DNA of 64,000 nt from Citrus sinensis (lineage: Eukaryota; Streptophyta; Magnoliopsida; Sapindales; Rutaceae): positions 744,001-808,000 of the forward strand of contig NC_068559.1 in assembly GCF_022201045.2 (NCBI RefSeq), read 5' to 3'. Shown here one piece after another: positions 25,581-35,315 of this stretch. Position numbers and translations under genes: made by a program. Below the pieces are notes generated by a model. That model saw nothing but the letters and a program-made list of their open reading frames with translations, ran no database searches and had not been told where the DNA came from. Position 1 is the stretch's first letter. Each line of letters starts with the position of its first letter.

Positions 25581-26564
25581 TTACTGTAGCGTTTCACTGC
25601 TGCTTAGGAATCTCATGGTGCTGATTTCATTGATGAACTCCAAGAGGATATTGGAAGGTGTATGGCTATCTTCTGAAGTTATAAGGATACAATTTTGGAA
25701 ACGGATGATTGTTCTAAAATTTCTTTTATAAAGATCTTTTGCAATACTCCATATTGCTTTTATCCCACGAGCCCTACGGGTTCTAATCCATGTATTTGTT
25801 ATGTGAGGAACATTTGTATATTCAGTTCCTACTTCTAATTGAAAATTCTTTGTGATATGTCCTACTGAGATCATATAAAATGCTTGATACTCAATATTCT
25901 GATGGTATTCTGGACTAATGGTGTAGAATTTCAGGTATATGGATCTTTTTTGGGCAAATTTCGTGACTTCTTTAACTAATAGCTCGTCTAAACTTGCTAT
26001 TTCTCTGAGATCTGTATCTGGATATACTAAGTCTAGATACCCGTATTTGGCTATTTTCCCAACAAGGAGTGGATCTGCTCCTTTTATGGCTATCATTCTG
26101 GGATACATATTTTTTCCTAGGGCTTTAAAGATTGTACTGTTGTGGGAACAAGTGGAATATACCCACGTGGAAAATTGTTTATATTCTTCTTTTTTTAGAT
26201 TTAGAGAAGAGGCTTTTTCTTCTTCTTCTGAGGGAGAATTGTTTATTTTGATAAATTTTTTTGAAGAAGTTGCTTTTGGTGATTCAATTTCTATGGATAT
26301 GGTTTGGCTGACAATTAGGTCAGAGACTGGTTCTTGTTGTGGGTGTGGTCCACTACTGCTTCCTATATTTATTGGGCTAGTGTTTATTGAAAGCCCTTTT
26401 GTTAGGTCGTTTATGTATGACTCTAACAAGTGTATTCCTTTTTCATGAGCGTCCATGGCTTCTTTCATGTAATTTATGGCATCGAGCATGTCAGATGCCT
26501 CGGCTTTGAGCCTTTGTATTTCTGTATTTATCACAGATAAGGTTTTATTTACTTCTGCATTCAT
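25581..26564 (-). CDS. Viral ORF in the transactivator/viroplasmin position, intact, 327 codons
   Basis: Last large ORF of the pararetrovirus, downstream of RNase H, where caulimovirids of this layout encode the translational transactivator/inclusion-body protein. Residues 1-60 are a clear coiled coil (MNAEVNKTLSVINTEIQRLK and following heptads). Residues 60-125 are Ser/Pro/Glu-rich and look disordered. The rest is a mixed alpha/beta part with WVYSTCSHN, GKNMYPRMIAIKG and RARGIKAIWSIAKDLYKR. Its ATG overlaps the Pol stop (ATGA, 26564-26561). Unlike its neighbours it has no stop or shift. The name rests on position and general character, not on recognised sequence motifs. The long plus-strand frame at 25939-26448 is its shadow. 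Confidence 0.65.
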   Translation of the reverse strand: MNAEVNKTLSVINTEIQRLKAEASDMLDAINYMKEAMDAHEKGIHLLESYINDLTKGLSINTSPINIGSSSGPHPQQEPVSDLIVSQTISIEIESPKATSSKKFIKINNSPSEEEEKASSLNLKKEEYKQFSTWVYSTCSHNSTIFKALGKNMYPRMIAIKGADPLLVGKIAKYGYLDLVYPDTDLREIASLDELLVKEVTKFAQKRSIYLKFYTISPEYHQNIEYQAFYMISVGHITKNFQLEVGTEYTNVPHITNTWIRTRRARGIKAIWSIAKDLYKRNFRTIIRFQNCILITSEDSHTPSNILLEFINEISTMRFLSSSETLQ

Positions 26565-28433
26565 TCTCTGAATTCTATATTCATGCTTAAGAAATCTGCA
26601 AGGAAATTGTTAGTTCCTTTTATATGTATAATTTTAAAATTATAATAGGACAAATAAACTTGTCATCTATGTAGTCTTCTATACTAGGGTTCGTTTGGTA
26701 AAATTCTACTAACAAGTGAACTTACTTGAGAATTATCTGTTTCTACGATAAATTGTTTTTGGAGTAAAAATAATGAGAACTTTTTAATTCCTTTGTATAT
26801 CGCAAGGAGTTCTTTTTCATGTACAGGATAATTAACTTGTGCTTGATTTAACGTTCCACTAGTATATCGGCAAATCTCATTTATATCAGTTTTAAGGATT
26901 GCTCCCCAATATAAATCAGGTGCATTAGTTTGTATTACTAATTTATCATTTTCTTCTGGCAATCTTAATGCTGGGAGATTTTTACATTCTTCCTTTAGGT
27001 TCCTTACAGCTTCTATATGTTCTTCGTTCCATCCCCTAGTATTATTTTTTCTAAGCAGTTTTTTAAGTATATTTCTCTTTTTTGCTAGATCTTTTATAAA
27101 TCTTTCTGCATAGTTTAGACATCCTAAAAATTTTTGTATATGTTGTTTATTTTCCAATTTATTTGGGAATTTTATAATCTTTTTTCCTATATGGCTTTGG
27201 AGTCTTATTCATTTTTTTGTCAAGAATCAATCCTAAAAATTCTATTTTCTTATGTTCTATAACTGCTTTTCTTTCTGATAGAACTATTCCTTCTCTGATA
27301 CATACATTAACAAATTCTTTTAAATGGTTTCTATGTTCTTCTATTGTTTCCGATGCAATTAATATGTCATCAACATAGACTATGATATATTTATAATCTT
27401 TAAATATTTTATCTATTCGGCTTTGAAAGATTTGAGGGGCATTTTTTAGTCCAAAGGGTATTACTAATCATTCGTAATGTCCTTGTGGGGTGCTAAAAGC
27501 TGTATAAGGAATATTATTTTCTTCCATTTTTATCTGCCAAAATCTTGATTTACAATCAAATTTTGAATAGTAAGTTTTATTCTTTACAAGATTTATTAAT
27601 ACTTCTTTATTCGGAAGAAAATATCCATCAAATTTTGTGTATTTAGTTAGTTCTTTATAATTTATTATCATTCTTGCTTTTTCTTTTACCTGTTTTGATC
27701 TTTTTCTAACCATAAAGGCTGGACTATTATGTGGGCTATTGCTAGTTCTAATTAGTTTTAAATCTAATAGCTCTTTTATTTGGATTTTAAATTCTTCCCT
27801 ATCTTCTTCTGTGTACATCATGAGTTTTAATCTTATTATCCTATTTTCAATTAATTCTATTTTTGCTCTAGGATGGTCTGGTTTCCATAATGCTAATGGG
27901 TTTTTGTTATAAACTTTTTCAAGTTGTGACTTTATTATTTCTAGTTGTATATTATAACTCTGTCCTTGTTGTATTAAATAATATTTTTCATAAATGTACA
28001 TATCACCACGCTGGGCTGGCTGAGCTCTGTATGGTTTAAATTCACGAGGAATACGAAGAATATGATTACAAGGGGTTTTTTAAGTTATCATATATGTAGT
28101 TTGTTGATAATATTGGAACTGTTGTATAAAATCATTCCCTAAGAGGATATCACAATCCATATTATTGTATTGAAATATTTGATTAATACATACTATTTTA
28201 CTTCCTAGTAAGATTTCAAAATTTATTAAGGATTGATTGACTTGTTGTTTATCTCCTGTTATTCCAATGATTTTTAATTTTCCATTCGATTTACATTGGT
28301 TTGATAAAAAGGATTTCATAATAGTTATTTCATTACCAATGTCAATTAAGGCACATGTGTCTATATCTTTTTCTGTTATATTTATTTGTATATAAACGGA
28401 CATAGGGTATTTTATATAAGCTTGTTTTAACAT
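26561..28433 (-). pseudogene. Viral polymerase: aspartic protease, reverse transcriptase, RNase H (broken)
   Basis: Starts at ATG 28433, overlapping the previous ORF's stop (ATGTTAA). Protease: ALIDIGNE, where the second position of the usual D-T/S-G triad is Ile, and later ILLGNDF. RT: SPAFMVRKRS, FDCKSRFWQI, TAFSTPQGHYE and the catalytic YVDD at 27377-27366. RNase H: QTNAPDLYWGAIL, where the first catalytic Asp position is Asn, then HEKELLAIYKGI and VETDNSQV. Breaks: in-frame TAA at 28082-28080, TGA at 27470-27468, a frameshift between about 27190 and 27230, TAG at 26686-26684 and a further TGA about ten codons later. The frame ends at TGA 26563-26561, overlapping the next ORF's ATG. The coding content is nearly complete but cannot give one protein. 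Confidence 0.88.
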
Positions 28434-29713
28434 ATTTCACATACTATTTTTTGACCTTCTATTTGTAGGGTTATTTTATGCTTTTCTATTTTGTAGTATT
28501 CTAAATCATTTAAAAAACTATTTCCTAGTACTATATGTTTTTCCAGATTTGTGGTCATGAATGAGTCTATATAACAAGATACTATTATTCTAAGTCCTTC
28601 TATGATTATAGGGACTTTAACTTCTTGTTTACAAATATGCTTATTACCATTGAAATCAGTATATTCATACGGAATTTCTTTTTCTTTTACCAAAAGTCCT
28701 TTATTTTTAGTGTGATTCATATAATTATGACTTATATCAGTATCTACTAGTATAGGTATTTTTGTTGTATAATCTATTCCATTAAAGTATTGTCCAAGTA
28801 TTTTTATTACGTTGTTAGTTGTTATGGATTTAACTATTTGTTTATCAGTACTTAATCTTCTAAATGAACTCCCTCTAATTAAAGTTCTTCCTATAAAACT
28901 TATAGGAAAGATTGAGTTTTCGTTATTATTATCTAGAAATTATTTTTTATCATCTATATTTAATTCATAATTTATAGGAATTTTGTAATCTTGGATTACA
29001 GGTTCTATAAACGTTGCTATGTCTTCACGTTCTTTATTTATTTCTATATAAGGTTTATTCCCATATATCTCTCCATAATTCGATTTACAAAAACTGTATA
29101 AAGCTGAATAATGTATTGTCATTAACCTATTTCCTTCTTTCATTAGGTTCTTTTTTAATAGTTTAAAGTGTAAACTTAGTGTTTCGTCTATGTTTTTATC
29201 TTTTATGTGCACACAATACCTAGGGTGACAAGTAAATAATAATTTGGTACAACATAGGTTTCCTTCTATCGTTCCTAAATGTCCTGTACTAGGGTCAGTA
29301 AATCTTTGATCATGTATTGACAAGACTATAGGATTATCTATTCCTTCCCTAAAAAGAGATTTTATTAAGATTTGAATTTCTGCCAAATATACATACTGAA
29401 TCTTTTCTTTTGTTGATTCGTTTTTTATTTTCCTTAATGCTAAATCTATAGATATTTTATTTATTAAACTAAATCTAATATTTCCTTCAGCTTGTGTAAT
29501 CGTTACAACCTTTTCTTGTTCATAATATTCATGTAACACTATTCGTTTTCTTTTGAACATATCTCTAAGTCGATGTATTATTCCATATTCTGGTTTTTCC
29601 ATATTTATTTTCAAAAGTTTATTATATTTTTCTTTATTAAAAGTGGCAACAAGGCTATATCCACTTTTATTTTCTTCTTTTTCTATTTCTTCAATTTCTT
29701 CTATTTTTTTCAT
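28427..29713 (-). pseudogene. Viral movement protein followed by an additional retropepsin-like domain (one in-frame stop)
   Basis: Residues 1-257 (29713-28940) are a 30K-superfamily movement protein: IHDQRFTDPSTGHLGTIEGN followed by KLLFTCHPRYCVHI and a helical stretch are the typical core. A TAA at 28942-28940 is followed in the same frame by about 170 open codons to 28427. That second part contains PILVDTDISHN and, about 90 residues on, HIVLGNSFLNDLEYYKI. Spacing and hydrophobic pattern are those of a retropepsin monomer (D-T-x near the start, hydrophobic-LG-x-x-FL near the end), although the third triad residue is Asp instead of Gly. Upstream it was probably fused to the coat-protein ORF; they are now in different frames. 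Confidence 0.7.
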
Positions 29714-29730
29714 TTTCCATAAGTTCTTCT

Positions 29731-31001
29731 TTATTCTGACTCATCTTCTGATTCTTTTGCCATATAAACTTCTTTTCCTTCATAATTTGATAGATCACTT
29801 ATTTCTTCTAAGTCATTCTTTATATTTTCAAAATCTTCTTTTAGAAGTCTAACTTTTCTTTTTGTACAATCTGTGCTAATATGTCCCATTTCTCCACAAT
29901 TCCAACATTTACATTTGGATTTGTTTAGCATATTTCTTTGGTTTTTATATTTTCTTTTATAATACTTTCTTTCTGGTTTTTTGTATTTTCTCTTAAAGTT
30001 ATTGTATTTTTTATATCGTTTTTCTTTTTTATATACCTTTCTTTTTCGTTTATAAGGTGTATAACAACCATATTGGGTAGGCATTTCTGTTTTTTCACAA
30101 CATATTTTTCACTTAGTCTTGTATTTAAAAATCTTATTCTAGATCCTAATGTATCTGGGAGTCTATTATTGGTTTTACTACTGTATTTTTCATACTCATT
30201 AATAAAATATCCATTCCAGGGGTACGGTAGTTTAGAATAATATAAATTTTTATAAATATTTTGGTCTTCATGACTCATGAATTGAGTATAATAATATTTA
30301 TTAAATTCACAAGTATATTCTTTTACATAACACATGTTACAAATTGTTAGGTTTATTAATTTCATTCTAACTTCTAATTTGTCATTTTTTGCTTCATTTT
30401 CTGAGTTTTGTAACCAGTCTTCTTCTAAGAATTCACTGGCAATATATTCAATTATTCTTTCAATTCCTAATCCTCTATCTCTGCTTAATGCTATTTTGGT
30501 TGAATCTTTTATTAATTTTTGTGTATCTTCACTTAGTCCTTTCCACCAATTGAATACATTTCCTGTGAAACTTGCTATTAAAATATCAGCAAATATATTT
30601 ATTTTTTCTTCTTCTATTTCTACATTCCAATCATCTCTAGAACCATTAAATATAAAAAATAACTTCATTTGCATTCCCCATTCTACTAAAGCTTTTCGGA
30701 GATCTATTTTGCAGTCTAAGTCTAAAAATGTTCCTACATTGCTTTTTGGTGTTAAGTTGTCATTATTAGGTTGGTATTCTTTTTTCCAAGGAGTATTTTT
30801 AATGGGTGGATAATATTCAAAAAATGGTCTATTTTTCTTTTTATTTGTTTCATACCTATGGCTTGGTTCTTCAACATTGGGTTTCATCTCTGAACCTCCA
30901 GCAGTATTTATTCTTATGCAATATTCTTTTTCAAAATCTTCTAGACCACTAAGGTTTATATCACTAAATTTTTCAGTTAATTCTTCTAATGTATCTTCCA
31001 T
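29731..31001 (-). pseudogene. Viral coat protein with CCHC zinc knuckle (frameshifted)
   Basis: ATG at 31001 overlaps the stop of the preceding ORF (TAATG). An acidic N-terminus (MEDTLEELTEKFSDINLSGL) leads into a caulimovirid-type coat domain with ADILIASFTGNVFNWWKGL, IIEYIASEFLEEDW and IRFLNTRLSEKY. Near 30090 the frame shifts; the continuation from about 30084 is a very Lys/Arg/Tyr-rich stretch ending in the zinc knuckle CWNCGEMGHISTDC (CX2CX4HX4C) and then an acidic tail to 29731. Position of the knuckle after the coat core is as in other pararetroviruses, where it binds pregenomic RNA. The movement-protein frame begins 18 nt later, probably after another shift. Confidence 0.82.
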
Positions 31002-31400
31002 TAATCTGAATCACTGGGTGTTGCTTCTTTTATCTCTAATTTTTCCTTACCTTTTTCTTTATTTCTTAATTCTGCTTTTAATTTTTCTATTTCTTCTAAT
31101 ATTTTTGGGTATTGAGTTTTTATAAACCAATCATCATAACTTCCTGTTTGTGGTTTTTGTGCAGGTTTCTTAAAACTTGTTTCAACTATTCCTGATTTTA
31201 ATATTTCAAATTTTTTTACTTTTTTTATTTTTCTTTTGACTCATCTGTATTACAGATAGTTCTATCTTTATTTTTCCTATTTCTTATTTTATATCTTTTA
31301 TTTCTTCTTTGAGATTTAAAAGTATTTCTTTTAATTTAATTAAAATAGTTTTCATAGAGTTTAAGGGTATTAATAGATATTTTCTCTTTTGAATGTATGT
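31001..31400 (-). pseudogene. Viral small ORFs upstream of coat protein: coiled-coil ends (fragmented)
   Basis: In viral orientation an open stretch from about 31390 reads MKTILIKLKEILLNLKEEIK, a strong coiled coil, then meets a stop near 31288. A second ORF begins with ATG around 31245, basic at first (MSQKKNKKSKK), shifts frame in an A-run near 31210, continues through SYDDWFIKTQYPKILEEIEK and stops at TAA 31003-31001, overlapping the coat-protein ATG. These look like the C-terminal half of the ORF cut at the other end of the insertion, plus a small Lys-rich ORF. Function unknown; a virion-associated coiled-coil protein is a reasonable guess. Confidence 0.5.
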
Positions 31401-34400
31401 TACGTTACACACGTAACTTAGTGTTAGCCTTTTATTTTTTAAGATCTACGTAATGATAAGACGTGGATTACGAAATAAGCAACTAAAGAGCAACATACAC
31501 GGCGTTAATCCGAACAACTTAAAACTGAAAGAAGTCTACGTGTCGAAGTTTAAAACGTTGAAAGTCTACCTCTAAACATAAAAGAAAACCCCAGAATTTT
31601 GGTGACCTCCTTCGTTATATTCGTTTTAATTTGAAAGGATCATCGACTTATTCAACATTATGTACATGGAAAGATGATAAGGCAAAATCTAATATTAGAT
31701 TGTATTCAATGAATATTTTATAGAACCGGCCAACGTTTAACAAAGTTGAGTTAATTTTGACAAAATCATTAAAACTCTTTAGTTTAAAATTGACAATTTT
31801 TTTAATTTCAGTGACAAACAAGGGATAGGAACAGGGAGGGCCTAGTTGTTTAGATCCAAGTAGAATGTGGTCCACCACTCCGATAGCCCCCGACTGTGGA
31901 AAGAATAATAATAATAATAATAATAATCTAAAATTCATGTTTCTATTAAAAAAAAAAAAGATTACGACGTTTTAACCTCAAAATAAGAACGCTTTGTCTT
32001 CAGAATTCTAATTTGTCCTTCAATTTCTATTCTGATCTGCCGTGCTCACTTTTGCGGTGGTATAAATTATCAAACCCTCTGCTTTGATTTGATTTGCAAT
32101 TGGGGTAATAACATCATCATTGTCCCTAAATTTATATAATTTCTCAATTAATGATATCAACCCATACGGTATTGAATTTCCCTCCCCACCTCACGTCACA
32201 TTTCAATAGGGGTTCCCGAGTTAGTTACTTGTATTTAAGTAGTTTGAGATGTATTTGATACAGGTAGATAGATTATGTCTTTTCTTGATATATTGTAAGA
32301 CGATAGGGAGTCTAATGTTTTTATCCGATTCGGGATTGGAAAGTGATTACGGCAAAAGTTTCAATTTAAAGCACAATGATTGGAAAAGATATGTATAAAT
32401 AAAAAAAGGAGCAAGAAATAGTAATAACAACAACAATAAAATAATCTATTTCTTTGGTTTATTGAAGAAAGTTGTAGCGGAGGCTCATGCCTTTTGCTGA
32501 TGGGTAACCCATTTAATCTTTATATTTTAATTTAAATATTAATTTAGTCTCTATATTTAAAAAAAAAACTTAAAATATTTTTTTTAGTTAAATATGTTAC
32601 ATTCTTTATTTTTACATTAATACTCTTTTAATAATATTCTTTACGTTAATTAATTTATTAATAAAAATTTAATTAATAGATTAACCAGTAATTATTTATT
32701 ACAAAATTAACAAACAAATATTAGTATGGAAACAAAAAGTATTTTCTTTTTACCCGTACAACAATCTTACTAATAAATCAATTGATATCAACAAACTTCA
32801 AGTAATGTTTAATATACGTGCAACAATTTTATTAATAGTTATTTTATTAAAAAAATAATTTACCAATTAATTCTAAAAGTAAAATAATAACATAAGAATA
32901 TGTGAAAAATTTTATGTGATTTTTAAGGCTAATTTGATAAATTAATTTTTTTTTCTTTTTATTCAATCTCCTAAAAAAGACAAGAATATCGTTGTAAGGA
33001 TATTATTGTAAAAGGAAAGAAAAAAGAGAGTACAAGTGTAACATATTTAATAATAATGATGTTTAAAATATTTTTTAAAATATAAGAACTAAACATGTAT
33101 TTAAGTAAAAATATAATCATTAAATGAACATTTGTCTCTTGCACAAGCTGGTTAATAGAAAAAGCTTTATATAAAAGTATGGACATAATCTTTCCTCTCC
33201 TTGTTCTCCCTTTATAAAAAACTCTTTTAGTTCTTATATTTTCTTTTACTTATCTATATAATCAAATCCCCTATAATGGTTGGAGAAGTATTTCAACTTT
33301 TAAAAACCACTTGTTTTATTCAATTTAATAGTAATATTTGTGATAACGGTGAATCAATCTATCATTGAAGCTATAGGGTCTGTTCAAGAGTACTGGAGAC
33401 CTTAGGCAAATTTTTTTTATGGAACCTCCTTACATTCAACAACTTTAACACTCAAAGAAACATAAAAGAGCTGAAAATTCAATTAATTTTTAACTATATC
33501 CTGTAGAACTATTATTTCAAGAAACTATACTTTTTTTTCCACTTCAAAAGTAAGTCAATAAATATAATAATTTTCTTTATGGAAAAGTGAGCAAAAAGTG
33601 TATAATGTTAAATAATTAAGGTTTTTTTATTGTTTTAAAAATAAAAAATTTAATTTTTTTTTGAAAAACTAATAACGAATTAATGGTTATTGTTGTTGTT
33701 GTTGTTTTGATTAATATTATCGTCATTGTTATTAAGGATTTTTTTAGTGATTTGTAATAATGTAATTCATTTTGATTCCGATTTTAAGAAAAAGTAAACG
33801 TATTAATAACAATCTAACTCATTCCGAGTCTTATAGTTCAAATAAACCATTTATTCTGATTCTAATTCTCATTCCTATTTTAGTCCATTCGCATTCATAT
33901 CAATTCCGATTTTAGTTTACTAAACGCACCACAAATACAAAAGATGAGGTTATGTGAACTGATTACAAATACTTATTAAACTCATTAACTAAAAAACCCA
34001 CAATAACAACTTGAAACTTCATATTTTACTCAACAAACCTATCCGTATACTAACTAAAGCGGCAGGTCAGTAACAGCGGCCCTTGCAGCATGGTTTGGTG
34101 CTGCAGCAGCAGGTGTGCATGCGGCGCGATTTTGCAATCTAGCGACAGCCACCTGTCGATATGGTTAGCAATAATGATTGATTTTCGAACTGTGCCGGCG
34201 TGGTTGGCAATAGTGAATTGATTTTGATTATCTCCAGTTGAATAAGATATAAAAAAAAACAAGTTAATAATTTTTAGTTGTCTAATTATGTATAATTTTC
34301 AATAATCTGAACTTACATGTTTGAAATTTTATCCCTTTGACTTTTAAGAATTTTCCCCAAACAACAACAGAGAGTATAATGATAATATTCCAACCAACAC

Positions 34401-35315
34401 ATCTCTAAGACTATTTTTCCATCAGATCCGACGGAGATAGATTGGAGTCCGAAAAAGACAAAATTGGTGGTATCTTGCAACAGTTGCAAGGACCCTAGAA
34501 ATGAACATGTGGAACCTGTTTTTTAAATTTTGCAACAGATGTACTGAATAGGAAAAAATTACAGATATGGCCTAAAATTCGGGGCAATTGAAAAAAAAAA
34601 AAAACTCATCTTTTTCTAATTTTGTTGCTAAAAAGGAACATTTCCGAAATAAATCGTTCACGCCTCATGGGTTAGATTTGAGTGGCCTGCCTGTCGCCCA
34701 CCTGTCTAACGCTTGGAGACATTTATGTCTGAAATCTTCATTTTATAGTACAATAAAGTAGCATTTTTGTAAATTTCCCGAATAAATATGAAGCGGAATA
34801 ACACCTTTCGTTAAAAAGACGTTGATAGTACAAAATATAAATGATGGTTTCTCATTATTGTGTTTAGCCTATGGGCTAAGGCAATAGAAAATAGCTAAGT
34901 TCGCTTTAGGAAGTGCTTACTAACAGGCATAAAGCTGCCTTTCTTGCTCGAGGCAGGGTCCCAGGGAAACAATCGAAGCACCAAAAATATCTCATCAATC
35001 AATATTGTGGCCATAAGCTGTTTTCAGAAATCATCACATTTCTTGAAAAGCAGCTGACTGTTGGAATTATGAAAAATATCTTCTTGCTTGGTCTCTCATC
35101 TATCCATTCCATTCAATTCAAGTGTTTGATAGAAGGCTCTCATTGAACAAAAATTCTATTTAAATAAAAGATAAAACAAATACAAACTCTCTCACTTGGA
35201 TTAACAATAACTTATTAAGAGTTCCAGATCTGTCGGTGGGACTGGGCTAATAGGAGGATGAAGGGTACTGGTGGGGGGTAGAGAGGGATGAAAAACAACT
35301 ACATGTTTCTACAAT
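31401..35315. other. AT-rich gene-free stretch
   Basis: No gene recognised. An (AAT)n run lies at 31905-31926. The open frame at 31648-31938 spans this run and is not convincing. The last few hundred bases are the 3' flank of the RNA-binding-protein gene. Confidence 0.5.

Larger units (their letters stand above)
23500..31400 (-). mobile_element. Endogenous pararetrovirus (Caulimoviridae, cavemo/solendovirus-like order), circularly permuted copy
   Basis: About 7.9 kb, the length of one caulimovirid genome. On the minus strand the order is: end of a coiled-coil ORF, small basic/coiled-coil ORF, coat protein with CCHC knuckle, movement protein, retropepsin-like domain, protease-RT-RNase H, transactivator-position ORF, promoter with TGACG motifs and TATA, leader, tRNA-Met primer-binding site, then an 84-codon ORF and the start of the coiled-coil ORF. 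The genome is thus cut inside the coiled-coil ORF. There are no LTRs, and no integrase is seen. Placing CP before MP in the first large ORF, followed by separate Pol and TAV ORFs, is the layout known for cavemoviruses and solendoviruses; the assignment is from order and motifs only. Several stops and frameshifts make it non-functional as it stands. The outer limits are approximate (about 100 bp). Confidence 0.88.

Noticed and set aside
25939..26448. Plus-strand 169-codon open frame
   Set aside because: It is the antisense shadow of the intact viral ORF at 26564-25581, which has coiled-coil structure and a coupled start.
23500..31400. LTR retrotransposon interpretation
   Set aside because: No terminal repeats and no integrase, while a movement protein, a transactivator-position ORF and the circular-genome order are present.
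31395..31420. GTTACG/CGTAAC inverted motif as a transposon terminus at the viral boundary
   Set aside because: The motif is short, there is no partner at the 23.5-kb end, and it does not match the 55-kb foldback termini.
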